Part shown: positions 19,542 through 30,174 of the stretch, piece by piece
Numbering within the stretch: position 1 is the first letter of the stretch
How the letters are laid out: the number at the start of each line of letters is the position of its first letter
DNA from: Clostridium sp. NkU-1
GTDB lineage: Bacteria > Bacillota_A > Clostridia > Lachnospirales > Lachnospiraceae
Reading direction: 5' to 3'
NCBI GenBank assembly: GCA_001312405.1
Contig: BBDR01000024.1
Span: 1 to 64,000 of the forward strand
Length of the DNA stretch: 64,000 nucleotides
Made by a program: the position numbers and the translations under genes
Notes under the pieces: generated by a model
What the model saw: only the letters and a program-made list of their open reading frames with translations
Told to the model about the DNA's origin: nothing
Database searches by the model: none

Positions 19542-21236
19542 ATGAAAAAGGGACGGTATTTCAAAGATGAGCTGCGCCACCTGATCATGGGGTATGCCAT
19601 CATTCCGGCTGTAGGCTTTACCCTGATCTGTACCCTGGTTTTTCTTGCGGTCCTGCTCTATGGAAAGAAAAGCGGGAATGAGTCCCACAATGCTTTCGTG
19701 GCGGAGGAATTGGAAAAAGTCCTTTCAGGGTACGAGGAGAAGCTTAAGGCGCTTTCGGATTTTGATCTGCTTTTTGATGCCGGTTCCGGCGAGGCTGGAC
19801 GGACGGCCGTGTTTGAGGAATTTTACCGGATGTCCGACCAGCTGGGATATAAGGCGGAGCTGTATGTTTTTGACGGAGAGAAGCGGATGATTTTATCCAC
19901 CAGAAAGGATATTCCGGATTACTTATCAGGCAGGGAGAACATCCGCTGGGGAATGTTTGGGGCAATGGACGAGAAGCCGGGGAAAACCAGGGTGCGTTTA
20001 ATGGAGGCCTGGAAGGGCCCGGATAAGGATATTGCCATGGGCATTGGGGTGGCCCAGGGAGATAAAAAGGCGGGATATCTGGTTTTTACCATTAACAGCA
20101 GCCAGTTTAAGCCGCTGCTTGACCGGTCGGATAGCCAGACCATCATTGCAGACCGGTTTGGCTGGGTATATTTAAGCAGCAATTATAATCTGGTGAGCGG
20201 CAGCAGCCAGGTTTTAAAGGTGCTTGAGACGGCAGGCAGGTATCTGCCTTATGAAAAGAAGATGTTTCTCATATCCGTTCATCCGGCGTATCATCGGATG
20301 TTTTTGGTCTATTCTGTGACAGATATCCAGAACATCGTGTTTTCCCTGGGGCTTAGCAGCGCTCTCATTATAACGGCCCTTGTGCTGATGACCATATGGG
20401 TACTGATCAGCACGAAAAAGGTAACGGAGCGGAAGACCAGGGATTTTTACCGTCTCCTTCATGTTATGGAGAAGGCCAGGAATGGGAATTTAGACGCTCC
20501 CATAGAGATAGAAAGTGAAAATGAATTCCGGATCATAGCCGATGCCTACCGGGAAACCATTGCAAGCTTAAAGCTGCAGATGGAGAACAACAGAAAGATG
20601 ACGGAGCTGGTGGCGGCCGCACAGAATAAGCAGCTGGAATCCCAGTTTAACCCTCATTTCCTGTTTAATACTTTGGAAAATATCCGGTATATGTGTATCA
20701 TCCAGCCGGAGACAGCCGGAAAAATGGTGTTCAGCCTTTCAAACCTGCTGCGCTACAGTCTGGATGGCAGCAGGGCAGAGGTGACCCTGGAGGAGGATTT
20801 AGAGCACCTGGAGAATTATCTTACCATCTTACAATACCGGTTTAACCGCCGGTTTTCTTATGTGGTTGATGTGGAAGCAGAGGCATTGCCCTGCCGGATC
20901 CCCAGGCTGGTGCTGCAGCCCATGATCGAAAATTCCGTGAAATACGGGTTTGGCAACCAGGAAAATTTAAAAGTGGAGCTTAAGGCCTATATTCATGAAG
21001 ACCGCCTGATCATGATCTGCAGGGATGACGGGATCGGAATGACTCCAGGGGTCTTAAGTGATATTCAGGCTCTTTTGGAACAGGAGGAGAACAACAAAAG
21101 GCATTCCGGGCTTTATAATATACACAGGCGGTGCAGGATTCTTTACGGAAGGCCGTATGGGGTAGAGATACGTAGTGCAGAAGGGCTTGGCACAACGCTG
21201 GTTGTGACCCTTCCGGCACAAAGGGAGGAAATGTAA
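19542..21236 (+). CDS. YesM/HptS-type sensor histidine kinase
   Basis: The protein has 564 residues and is intact. A membrane segment at about 18-40 and another at about 265-290 bracket a large extracytoplasmic sensor of about 220 residues. A HAMP-like linker follows, then the His_kinase (PF06580) motif QLESQFNPHFLFNTLENIRY with the phosphoacceptor His in NPHF. The ATPase domain shows PMIENSVKYGF, DDGIGM and GLYNIHRRC. The stop overlaps the start of the regulator gene. It probably senses the ligand carried by the adjacent binding protein and controls the transporter. Confidence 0.93.
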   Translation: MKKGRYFKDELRHLIMGYAIIPAVGFTLICTLVFLAVLLYGKKSGNESHNAFVAEELEKVLSGYEEKLKALSDFDLLFDAGSGEAGRTAVFEEFYRMSDQLGYKAELYVFDGEKRMILSTRKDIPDYLSGRENIRWGMFGAMDEKPGKTRVRLMEAWKGPDKDIAMGIGVAQGDKKAGYLVFTINSSQFKPLLDRSDSQTIIADRFGWVYLSSNYNLVSGSSQVLKVLETAGRYLPYEKKMFLISVHPAYHRMFLVYSVTDIQNIVFSLGLSSALIITALVLMTIWVLISTKKVTERKTRDFYRLLHVMEKARNGNLDAPIEIESENEFRIIADAYRETIASLKLQMENNRKMTELVAAAQNKQLESQFNPHFLFNTLENIRYMCIIQPETAGKMVFSLSNLLRYSLDGSRAEVTLEEDLEHLENYLTILQYRFNRRFSYVVDVEAEALPCRIPRLVLQPMIENSVKYGFGNQENLKVELKAYIHEDRLIMICRDDGIGMTPGVLSDIQALLEQEENNKRHSGLYNIHRRCRILYGRPYGVEIRSAEGLGTTLVVTLPAQREEM

Positions 21237-22014
21237 TGTTACGGGTGATGATAGCAGAAGATGAGGATATTATCCGCAAGGGATTAATCTATACCATGGA
21301 CTGGATAGGAATGGACTGCGTAGTGGTAGCTGAGGCGGCCAATGGACAGGAGGGGCTTTTAAAGATACTGGAGCATAAGCCGGATGTGGTCATTGCAGAT
21401 ATCTGCATGCCGTTTATGGACGGGATCGAGATGATAAAGGAAGCCTCCAGGAGCGTAAAGTTTAAAAGCATTCTTCTGACAAGCTATGCGGAATTTGAAT
21501 ATGCAAGAAGGGCCATATCCGCCGGGGTCAGCGAATATCTTCTAAAGCCGGTGGATGAAGAGAAGCTTTCCGTTCTTTTGAAAAGGCTGGGAGAGGAAAT
21601 TGCAAGCAGCCGCCAGGTGGAATATGTGATGGAACAGGCGGAATCAGATGCTGGTGTTATGAACCTGGAATATTATATGCAGCTGGACCTTTCAGAAAAC
21701 AAGTATGTATCCAGGGCGATTGGGGAAATCAAATCAGGATATGGGGATAAGCTGAGCGTGGAATCCATATCAGATAAGCTGGGAGTCAGCGCCAGCTATT
21801 TAAGCCGGAAATTCAAAGAGGTGACAGGGCAGACCTTTCTGGATTTTTTTTAAACAAGTACCGGATCTCCCAGGCCATTGCTCTCTTAAATACCGGACAA
21901 TACCGGATCGGTGAGGTTTCCGATGCAACCGGGTTTACGGATTACAAGCATTTTTGTGCGGTATTTAAAAAGTATACCTTGAAATCACCCTCAAAGTTTA
22001 TGAAAGGGATCTAG
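21236..22014 (+). CDS. YesN-type response regulator with AraC HTH domain
   Basis: The reconstructed protein has about 258 residues. The receiver domain has DD-like acidic residues near position 8, the phosphoacceptor Asp in VVIADICMPFMDG and the Lys in EYLLKPVDEEK. The AraC-type HTH begins near residue 165 (LGVSASYLSRKFKEVTG) and ends with DATGFTDYKHFCAVFKKY. The T8 run near 21844 carries extra T and shifts the last 55 residues (true TFLDFLNKYRI). At 258 residues it is shorter than many YesN proteins because the linker is brief. It presumably activates the importer upstream. Confidence 0.9.
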
Positions 22015-22020
22015 CAGAAA

Positions 22021-22044
22021 GCCCGGCAGCAGGCACTGCCGGGC
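22021..22044. terminator. Convergent hairpin between the regulator and the HAD gene
   Basis: GCCCGGCAG pairs perfectly with CTGCCGGGC around a 6-base loop. A TTTCT tail lies on the minus-strand side. It sits between convergent genes and probably serves both. Confidence 0.65.
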
Positions 22045-22063
22045 AATCATGGAAAAGAAAGAG

Positions 22064-22734
22064 TTAAAAGTTTAACAATTCGGAAATATCACCAATGGTG
22101 TAGGTCGCGCCGGTGGGCAGGGGCTTAAGGGAGCGGCAAAAAAGACAGGAATCAATGCCTGCACCTACTGCACCCTGAATGTCAGAAGATAAGCTGTCTC
22201 CCACCATAATGGTCTTGTCCTTTTCCAGGTCTTGGATATTTTTAAAACAGTACTGGAAAATTGGAGGGCTGGCTTTTCATACCCCACTTTTTCCGATATG
22301 AACATTCCGTCAAAAAGATGGAAGATACCGGCGTTTTTAAGACGCTGGATCTGGGTAGAATAAACGCCGTTTGATGCGGTGTATAGCTGCTTCCCCATTT
22401 CTTTCAGCCTGATCAGGGTTTCCTTGGCGCCGGGGATTAAATCAGAGTTATTACCAAGATGAACGCGGTAACGCCCTTCCGCCTCTTCTCCGTTTATTTC
22501 CATGTCATAAAGGCGGAAGAATTCATGGAAACGGGTATTAAGCAATTCATCTCTTCCTATCTTTCCCTGCTCTAATAAGTCCCATAAGTGGCGGTTCATC
22601 TTTTTATATTGGGACAGCATTTCATCATTATATTCCAAATCATAGGATTGGATCATCTTTTTAAAGCCCTGCTCTTCGGCAGCGTCAAAATCCAGCAGAG
22701 TATTGTCAATATCCAGTAAAAAAATCCGGTACAT
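22064..22734 (-). CDS. HAD-superfamily phosphatase, YjjG-like
   Basis: The reconstructed protein has about 223 residues. HAD motif I is FLLDIDNTLLDFD, motif II is TASNG and motif III/IV is KTIMVGDSLSSDI after frame repair. The helical cap after motif I resembles YjjG-type nucleotidases and related small-molecule phosphatases. A lost C near 22263 (coding strand) shifts the final third; the repaired C terminus ends ELLNF. It is read in the same direction as the YczE-like gene 18 bp upstream. The substrate cannot be told from sequence. Confidence 0.8.
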
Positions 22735-22752
22735 ATATTTATTCCTCCATAG

Positions 22753-23388
22753 TTAAATGTTTTTTTGAAAAAAATCATAGCAGATTCCCAGCAGCGGTGA
22801 AAGGAGAAAAATGCTGATAACGGTTCCTTCCCTTATTTGCAGAGGGGCATGTGATACTATGGTCAGGCACAAGGTGACGATCAAAAATATCACATCAAAG
22901 CTCATGCGGACAGTGGTGAACTTCTTTTTATATGCCTCACTGATAATAAGGCACAGGCTTTCCAGGGGAAATTTTATGATTCCGATGGCAAGGACGGCTC
23001 CCAGGCTGATGGAAGCGATTATAAGGCCGGAAAAATAAATCATGATTCTATAAAAATAGCTTTCAACGGTAAAAATAGAAAGTAAGTGATACAGAAACAG
23101 ATTGATGATATATCCGCTTGTAATGGTCGCGATAATCTGTATTGCATCCTTATAGTTTAAACGGGAGCGCCTTAAAAGTAAATAGGAAATGAAGAACAGC
23201 GTATTGATCATATTGAGTATGGTGCCAACCTTCATTTGAATTGTGTAAGATAATGTTACTGCCATTGCATTTAAAACGCTTTGCCCGATGGCTGCCTTTA
23301 GCTGCAGCGATATTCCGAAGCCGAAAAACACAAAGGATATAATGGTTACGGCCAGGTCGTTTCTTTTTTTTCTGCTCATTGTTTTCAC
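22753..23388 (-). CDS. YczE/YyaS/YitT-family membrane protein
   Basis: The protein has 211 residues, is intact, and has five predicted membrane segments. The family pattern is visible in GFGISLQLKAAIGQSVLNAM near the N terminus and KFPLESLCLIISEAYKKKF in the cytoplasmic loop. Function of the family is not established. It is divergent from the Crp/Fnr regulator at 23474 and probably co-transcribed with the HAD gene. Confidence 0.75.
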   Translation of the reverse strand: MKTMSRKKRNDLAVTIISFVFFGFGISLQLKAAIGQSVLNAMAVTLSYTIQMKVGTILNMINTLFFISYLLLRRSRLNYKDAIQIIATITSGYIINLFLYHLLSIFTVESYFYRIMIYFSGLIIASISLGAVLAIGIIKFPLESLCLIISEAYKKKFTTVRMSFDVIFLIVTLCLTIVSHAPLQIREGTVISIFLLSPLLGICYDFFQKNI

Positions 23389-23473
23389 CTCGGGAATATG
23401 ATACCATAAAATACAGGCTGCCGGCTATGAGAATTATCATATATGGAATACTTGATTTATCAGGAGGCAAAAA

Positions 23474-24074
23474 GTGAAAAAAATACAGTATATATGAAAT
23501 ACCGGAAAGCATTGAGGCAGCCGGAGAAGAAAGGCATTTTCCTGCGGGAAAAAATATCTTTCATGTGGATGAGAGGATCACTCATTGCTATCTGATCCTT
23601 TCCGGAATGGTAAAAATCTATATTGACCATGAAAACGGACGCCGGTCCATTCTTGATTTTGCAGGAAAGGGGGACTGGCTTGGAGAGCTTTCTTTATTCC
23701 GCCAGGAGGATTACATCAAGGAGAATAAGGTGATGGAGGATGTGGTCTGTCTGGAGTTTGGGCTGGACCGGTTAAAAGAAATCTGCCAAAAGGATGCGGA
23801 AGTTTCCTATTACTTTGCGTCCTATATTGCCAATAAGCTGATGGTTAGGAGCTACCGGTTGAGTGAATACTTAAATTATTCCCTGGAAAAAAGGCTGGCT
23901 TCCTTTATTCTTAAATATCAGCAGAATGGGAGATACACCATACCCCATACGGATGTTTCAGAGTATATGAATATCAGCTACCGCCATGTACTGTTTGTCA
24001 TAAAGAAGTTTTGTGATGACGGAATTCTTAAAAAAAAGATAAGGGATACCGGATCATGGATTATGAAAGACTGA
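23474..24074 (+). CDS. Crp/Fnr-family transcription regulator, YeiL-like
   Basis: The reconstructed protein has about 199 residues, from a GTG start preceded by AGGAGG. An extra A in the A7 run at 23477 hides the first 30 residues (true start MKKYSIYEIPES). The cyclic-nucleotide-binding beta-barrel covers about residues 15-115 (ILSGMVKIYIDHENGRRSIL, GDWLGELSLF). The C-terminal HTH is TDVSEYMNISYRHVLFVIKKF. There is no N-terminal Cys cluster for an Fe-S centre. The divergent arrangement suggests it may control the YczE-like and HAD genes. Confidence 0.82.
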
Positions 24075-24112
24075 AAGAAATTTCCGACGGTTTCGTATCA
24101 TAGGGAAGAAGG

Positions 24113-24140
24113 GAACCTGCCTGCCGGGTTCTTTTATTTT
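24113..24140 (+). terminator. Terminator of the Crp/Fnr gene
   Basis: GAACC pairs with GGTTC across an 9-base loop, followed by TTTTATTTT. The stem is short but the T-rich tail is good. Confidence 0.55.
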
Positions 24141-24164
24141 GCGTTTGGGCCTTTCAGATATGTA

Positions 24165-24193
24165 TTGTTTCTTTTCCATTTATTCGCTATAAT
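24165..24193 (+). promoter_or_regulatory. Promoter of the metallopeptidase gene
   Basis: TTGTTT (24165-24170), a 17-bp spacer and TATAAT (24188-24193) lie about 50 bases before the start codon at 24242. Confidence 0.65.
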
Positions 24194-24241
24194 TGGGGTT
24201 ACGGGCTAGGCATAGGAAAGAGAAAAGAGGAAGATAAAAAG

Positions 24242-25025
24242 TTGGGAAACAGGTATATGGAATCAGAAAGTCCTGACAGCAGAGGAGAAACAGGCGTGAT
24301 TTCCTTTGATGATGGAAGCTCATGTTCCTATAAAATCATAAAATCAGACAGGCAAACCATGGCCCTGCAGGTCACGAAAAAGGGAGAGGTTTTCGTAAGG
24401 CTTCCACGGCGCCTTCTTTCGGGCTGGACATGAGCTGGTGCAGAAGAATAAAGAATGGGTCTTTGCACAGGTGGAAAAGCTCCAAAAAGCCATAGAGCAG
24501 AAGAATGATTTTCATTGGGCGGAAGGGGCTTTGGTGCTTCTTTACGGAAACAGCCGCATCCTTCATGTGAAGCCTGATAATAAGAAGAATGCTTTTTGTA
24601 TACAGGACACAAAGGATAGCCTGGTGGTTTCCGGGCCAATGGCATCCGATAAGGAGAAAGAGCAGGAAGCAGCCGTAAAAGAGGCGGTGAAGCTTTGGTA
24701 CAGGAGGGAAGCCAGAGGGTATCTGGAGGAAAAGGCGGCCAGGTGGTCTGCTGTTATGAAGGTGGACTATGAGAAAATTGCAATACGGGATCAGGCGACC
24801 CGGTGGGGAAGCTGCAGCGCCAGGGGGAATTTAAATTTTAACTGGAGGCTTGTGCTCCTTCCTGAAGAGCTGGCTGATTATGTGGTGGTGCATGAACTGG
24901 CACACCGCATTCAAATGAACCATTCCCATGCATTTTGGGCGGTTGTGGAAAGCGTATTACCGGATTACCGGTTAAGGAGGAGGGAATTAAAGCGCTATGA
25001 AGCTGAAATTTATCAGAAATATTAA
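24242..25025 (+). CDS. YgjP-like M48-family metallopeptidase (DUF45)
   Basis: The reconstructed protein has about 261 residues. The zinc motif HELAH lies in VVVHELAHRIQMNHSHAFW, with the third ligand His in NHSHAFW. Upstream, the conserved ATRWGSCSARGNLNFNWRL block is diagnostic of the YgjP/DUF45 group. A net shift near 24415 (probably loss of GC) splits it; the repaired segment reads FFRAGHELVQKNKEWV. The TTG at 24242 was preferred as start because AGAGGAAG lies upstream, whereas the ATG at 24257 has no ribosome binding site. The last 29 bases overlap the next gene. Confidence 0.8.
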
Positions 25026-26068
25026 TATTAAAACAAAGCTCCTGCTTTTAGGTGGGATCAGCATTATGGGACTGATTTTTATGGGAACGGAATCGGTGAT
25101 AACAGCCAGGCAGATCAATGAAGCAAGTACGGAAATTTCCCAGTCCTGGGTACCGGCCATTATCATTGCCGAAGAACTGAATACCAGGACATCAGACTAC
25201 CGCATAAAGGAATATAACCACGTCATCACCACCGATAATAAGGATATGGACCGGCTGGAGGAAGACATGGCCCGGATCCGGGAAGATATTGCACGCGGCT
25301 TTAAAGATTATGAGCTTTATATCTCCAGTGAATCGGACCGGAAGCTCATGGAGGAGGCGGAAGGAGAGTGGAATAAGTATTTAGAGTGCAGCGGCCGCCT
25401 GCTGGTCATCAGCCGCCAAAACCACACCCAGGAAGCATTTGATATGATCATAGGGGATTCCAGGCAGTTATTTGATGATGCCAGCAGCGGGCTTTTAAAG
25501 GTAGCCGATTTCAACCGTAAAGGATCTGAAGCGGCCAGCATTCACGGGGATAATCTTTATGAACGGCTTGCGAAGGAAAAAAATCATAACCATCTGTCTG
25601 ATCAGCGGGATTATTTCCCTTCTGGTGATTTATATTATTATGGCCATTGACAAGCCTGTAAAGGCCCTTGTGGAAGGAACCAGGAAAGTTGCCAACGGAG
25701 ATTTGGAGGTACACCTTCCCTACCGTTCCGAAGACGAGATCGGAATTTTGACCAATTCCGTCAACCAGCTGATTGAGCGGCTTAAGCACATCATTGATGA
25801 TGAGAAATACCTGTTCCGGGAGATCGGAAGTGAGAATTTTGAGGTGAAATCTACTTGTGAGCATGCATACCGCGGTGATTTTGCCCCTATCCTCTATTCC
25901 ATTACCAGCTTAATGAGCCGGCTTGATGCGGCCAAAAAACGAAAAGAAAGCGGCGGGTCAGCCGGAACAGCAGAAAATGAAAAAGAAGAACTGGCTAAAA
26001 GAGCCGTTTGCAGGGAGATAACGAAACATGGCAGAAGAGAAATGGATGCTTCAGACAAAAAGGGCTGA
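24997..26068 (+). CDS. 4HB-HAMP membrane protein without an MCP signalling domain
   Basis: The reconstructed protein has about 356 residues. A membrane segment at about 15-35 leads to a four-helix-bundle chemoreceptor-type sensor, a second membrane segment (ITICLISGIISLLVIYIIMA) and a HAMP domain (VANGDLEVHLPYRSEDEIG). After the HAMP only about 90 residues remain and there is no MCP hairpin or kinase. An extra A in the A7 run near 25577 splits it. It overlaps recJ by 41 bases; one further A error near 25995 would give a shorter end (KEPFAGR) before recJ, so the C terminus is uncertain. It may be an orphan sensor or a truncated receptor. Confidence 0.7.
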
Positions 26069-27746
26069 TTTTGAGGAGATGGCCAGATGCTACCACATTT
26101 CACCGGTCACTGCGAGAATCATTAGAAACCGGAATGTGATGGGTCATGAAGCAGTGGAAAAGTACTTGAACGGGGAGTTAAAGGATCTGTATAGCCCGCA
26201 CCTTCTTAAGGATATGGACCGGACTGTGGCAATCCTTAAAGAAAAGACGGGGCAGTTAAAGCCCATAAGGATTGTGGGGGATTATGACATTGACGGAGTC
26301 TGCTCCACCTATCTTTTGTTCCAGGCCCTGTCCCAGGTAGGGGCTGTGGTGGACTATGAGATCCCGGACCGGCTAAAGGATGGATATGGGATCAATGAAT
26401 CCATTATCCGGGCTGCTGCTGCGGATGGCATTGATACCATACTCACCTGCGACAATGGAATCGCCGCAGTAGAGCAGATCAGGCTTGCAAAGGAGCTGGG
26501 ACTTACGGTTCTTATTACAGACCACCATGATATTATGAAGGACGGCGGCGGTGAGATTCTGCCTCCCGCAGATGCGGTGATAAACCCAAAGCAGGAGGCG
26601 TGCCAATATCCTTATCCTGAAATCTGCGGAGGAATGGTGGCTTATAAGCTGGTTCAGGCTCTTTATGAGGCATTTCATGTGCCCATGGAGAAATGGCTTG
26701 AGATGGTGGAGTTCGCTGCCATTGCAACAGTGGGCGATGTGATGAAGCTTCAGGATGAAAACCGGATCATCGTAAAGGAAGGGCTGAAACGGATCGGGCG
26801 GACAAAGAGCCTGGGGCTGTTAAAGCTTATTGAGAGGAATGATCTGGATAAGGATCAGATAACCGCCTACCAGATCGGGTTTGTGATCGGTCCCTGTTTA
26901 AATGCGGGAGGCCGTTTACAGACAGCCAAGCTGGCCCTGTCCCTGCTTCTTTGCCGGAAGGAAGAGGAAGCGGATCAAATGGCACTGGAATTAAAGGCGT
27001 TAAATGACCAGCGAAAGGCCATGACAAAGGAAGGGACCAGCGAGGCAGTGGAACAGGTGGAAGCCCTTTATGGAGAGGATAAGGTTCTGGTGGTATACCT
27101 GCCGGATTGCCATGAATCCCTGGCGGGGATCATTGCAGGACGGCTTCGGGAATATTTCCAGAAGCCGGCATTTGTCCTTACGGATGGGGAGGAGTGCGTC
27201 AAAGGCTCCGGCCGCTCCATTGATACCTACCATATGTTTGACGCCCTGGTAGGGGTGAAGAATCTGCTGTTAAAATTCGGCGGCCACCCGATGGCAGCGG
27301 CTTATCCCTTCTTAAAGAGAATGTGATGAATTCAGGAAATGCTTAAATGAACAGGCAAGGCTGACGGAGGAAGATTTCATACGAAAGGTGTGGATCGATG
27401 TTCCCATGCCTCTGGAGTACATAAATGAGCCTTTGATCGAAGAACTGGAGCTTTTGGAACCCTTCGGCCAGGGGAATGAAAAGCCTTTGTTTGCTCAAAA
27501 GGGCCTCTACATCCGAAGTGTCCGGGTTTTGGGAAAAAAACAGGAATGCCGTGAAATTTTCCCTTGCAACGGAACAGGGAACGCCAATGGATGCCATGCT
27601 GTTTGCTGACGGCGATTCCTTTTTAGAAGAGCTGGGAGACAGACGGGCCCTGGATGTAATCTATTATCCTTCCGTAAATGAATACAATGGAAATAAAACA
27701 CTGCAGATCGTGATAAAAAAATTATAAAATTCCAAAGAGTGTGTGA
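26028..27746 (+). CDS. recJ: Single-stranded-DNA-specific exonuclease, RecJ type
   Basis: The reconstructed protein has about 572 residues, the usual RecJ length. DHH-family motifs are present: VGDYDIDG (motif I), CDNGIAAVEQ (motif II), ITDHHD (motif III) and INPKQ (motif IV). The DHHA1 motif is GGHPMAAA near residue 420. Errors near 27320 (two lost bases), 27534 (extra A) and 27708 (extra A) split the C-terminal OB-like region; the repaired end reads IVIKNYKIPKSV. It degrades single-stranded DNA 5' to 3' in repair and recombination. AGGGAG lies upstream of the ATG. Confidence 0.9.
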
Positions 27747-27795
27747 CAGGCTGTATGAAGAGATGCGAAAGGCCAAAATAGAAGATGAGAAATCC

Positions 27796-27825
27796 TTGAC
27801 ATTGTGAGGAAGAATGTCTTATAAT
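27796..27825 (+). promoter_or_regulatory. Promoter of glyA
   Basis: TTGACA (27796-27801), an 18-bp spacer and TATAAT (27820-27825). A small CCACA/TGTGG hairpin lies at the expected 5' end of the transcript. Confidence 0.8.
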
Positions 27826-27877
27826 CTACCACAACGGAAATGTGGTAAAAATAAAAAGGAAAAGCGAGGGTGTTGAC

Positions 27878-29123
27878 ATGGTAAATGAAGTAATGAAATT
27901 TATCACCGGCTACGATAAGGAAGTAGGAGAAGCCATTGAAAAAGAATGCGCAAGACAGAGAAGAAATCTGGAATTGATTGCATCGGAAAACATTGTTTCA
28001 GAACCGGTCATGATGGCAATGGGAACCGTGCTTACCAACAAGTATGCAGAAGGCTATCCTGGAAAGCGTTACTATGGCGGCTGTGAGGATGTGGACATTG
28101 TTGAAACCATTGCCATAGAGCGTGCGAAACAGATATTTGGCTGTGATTATGCCAACGTTCAGCCCCATTCCGGAGCTCAGGCCAACATGGCGGTCTTTCT
28201 TGCCATGCTTCAGCCAGGGGATACGGTTATGGGCATGAATTTAAACCATGGCGGTCACTTAACCCATGGAAGCCCCGTCAACTTTTCCGGTTTGTATTTT
28301 AATATTGTCCCATACGGCGTAAATGATGAGGGCTTTCTTGATTATGATGAGATGGAAAGGCTTGCACTTTTACACAAGCCCAAATTAATCGTGGCAGGTG
28401 CCAGTGCCTACGGAAGAACCATTGACTTTAAGAGATTCCGTGAGGCTGCAGACAAGGCAGGAGCCTGTCTTATGGTGGATATGCCCATATTGCCGGACTT
28501 GTTGCAGCCGGAATTCATCCCAGCCCTATCCCATACGCGGATGCAGTGACAACGACCACTCATAAGACTCTCCGCGGACCGAGAGGCGGAATGATTTTAG
28601 CAAATCAGGAAGCTGCGGATAAATTTAACTTTAATAAGGCTATTTTCCCCGGTACCCAAGGCGGTCCTTTAGAGCATGTGATCGCCGGCAAGGCCGTCTG
28701 CTTTGGTGAAGCCTTAAAGCCTGAGTTTAAGACCTATCAGGAGCAGGTAGTGAAAAATGCCAAGGCCCTGGCTGCTGCCTGATCAGGCAGGGATTCAATA
28801 TCCTGACAGGCGGTACGGATAACCATCTGATGCTGATCGATTTAAGAGGAATGGAGGTAACCGGAAAGGAACTGCAGAACCGCTGCGATGAGGTTTATCT
28901 CACCCTGAACAAAAACGCAGTGCCCAATGACCCCAGAAGCCCGTTTGTAACTTCCGGTGTCCGTGTGGGAACACCTGCTGTTACCTCAAGAGGTTTAAAG
29001 GAAGAGGATATGGAAAAGATCGCGGAGTGTATCTGGCTGGCTGCTACGGATTTTGAAAGTAAAGCTGATTACATCAGAGGTGAAGTGACAAAGATCTGTG
29101 ATAAATATCCGCTGTATGAATAA
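27878..29123 (+). CDS. glyA: Serine hydroxymethyltransferase
   Basis: The reconstructed protein has about 415 residues, the family norm. The enzyme interconverts serine and glycine with tetrahydrofolate, using PLP. Visible motifs are [27 protein letters not shown], the PLP-lysine block [14 protein letters not shown] and [14 protein letters not shown]. Two single losses split it: a G near 28475 (true [13 protein letters not shown]) and a C near 28773 (true [12 protein letters not shown]). The ATG at 27878 with GAGGGTG upstream matches the usual N terminus. It is an essential-type housekeeping gene, so both frameshifts are surely artefacts. Confidence 0.95.
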
Positions 29124-29139
29124 AGGAATATAAAAAAGA

Positions 29140-29240
29140 GGCTGCCATGAGAGGAGTTATAACGGATATTGTGCATGAATTGGGTTATTTATGCGCTGTA
29201 CCTGATGTGATTTCTTTCATGGCAGCCTTTTCATTTTTTT
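29140..29240 (+). terminator. Long-loop terminator after glyA
   Basis: GGCTGCCATGA (29140-29150) pairs perfectly with TCATGGCAGCC (29217-29227), followed by TTTTCATTTTTTT. The loop of 66 bases is unusually large and contains a further GCAT/ATGC pairing. A 31-codon ORF (ATG at 29148) lies within it, but its start is buried in the stem. Confidence 0.7.
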
Positions 29241-29359
29241 AACAATTATTTAATACAAGAGCTGTATCAAATATATTATACTATAACAGGCTGAGCACAT
29301 CGATATTGGTGAGTCCAGCCGCATGATAACCATAAAATCAGATACACAAAGGAGAAAAT

Positions 29360-30163
29360 ATGGAATTAACTACCGTCTTAGGTGTTATAGTCGGCGTTGT
29401 CGCCGTTGTCGGTGCTATGATTTTTAAGCACATTGATTTTTCTGTCCTTCTTAACCCGGCAGCCTTTTTTTGTTATTATTGTGGGTACTGTGGCTACAAT
29501 CTTGAATTCATTTCCAGGGAAGAATATTAAATCCATTGGATCGCTGTTCAGAGTCCTTTTTATAAAACAAAAAGGAAGCACTGAAGCTGAAATGATTGAT
29601 TTAATGTATACTTTGTCAAAACAAGCCCGTTCTGAGGGCCTTTTGTCCCTGGAAGCCAAGGCAGAGGAACTTCAAGACCCTTTTTTAAAAAGGGCATCCG
29701 TTTGCTTGTTGACGGCGCTGGGGAAGAACTGATCGAAGAGATTTTAGAAACGGAAATTGCTGCAATGGAAAAGAGACATGAAATCAATGCAAGTATTTTT
29801 TCATCAGCAGGTACCTATGCTCCTACCCTGGGTGTTTTGGGGGCGGTATTCGGTTTGATCGCTGCCATGTCTTCCATCAATGATACGGAAAGAATGGCGG
29901 AAGCAATTGCTGCGGCGTTTATTGCAACGATTCTTGGTATTTTCACCGGATATGTTCTATGGAATCCGTTTGCAAAAAAGCTGAAGGTAAAAAGCCAGCA
30001 GGAAGTAATGGCGAAAGAAATTATTATAAAAGGTGTGTTATCCATGCAACATGGTGATTCTCCCTTTATACTCAGGGAAAAATTGCTTGCCGCTCTTCCG
30101 AAATCATTGCAGAAGAAATTATCTGAGCAGGACACAGCATCTGATCAAGATAAAAAGGGATAG
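29360..30163 (+). CDS. motA: Flagellar stator protein MotA
   Basis: The reconstructed protein has about 267 residues with four membrane segments. The N-terminal helix is MELTTVLGVIVGVVAVVGAM and the conserved proline-containing TM3-TM4 block is YAPTLGVLGAVFGLIAAM. The cytoplasmic loop between TM2 and TM3 carries charged residues for rotor contact. An extra T in the T7 run near 29463 and a lost G near 29698 split it. GGAGAAAAT precedes the ATG. It forms the ion-driven motor stator with MotB, encoded 11 bp downstream. No other flagellar genes are in the window. Confidence 0.9.
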
Positions 30164-30174
30164 GGTGATCGCGT

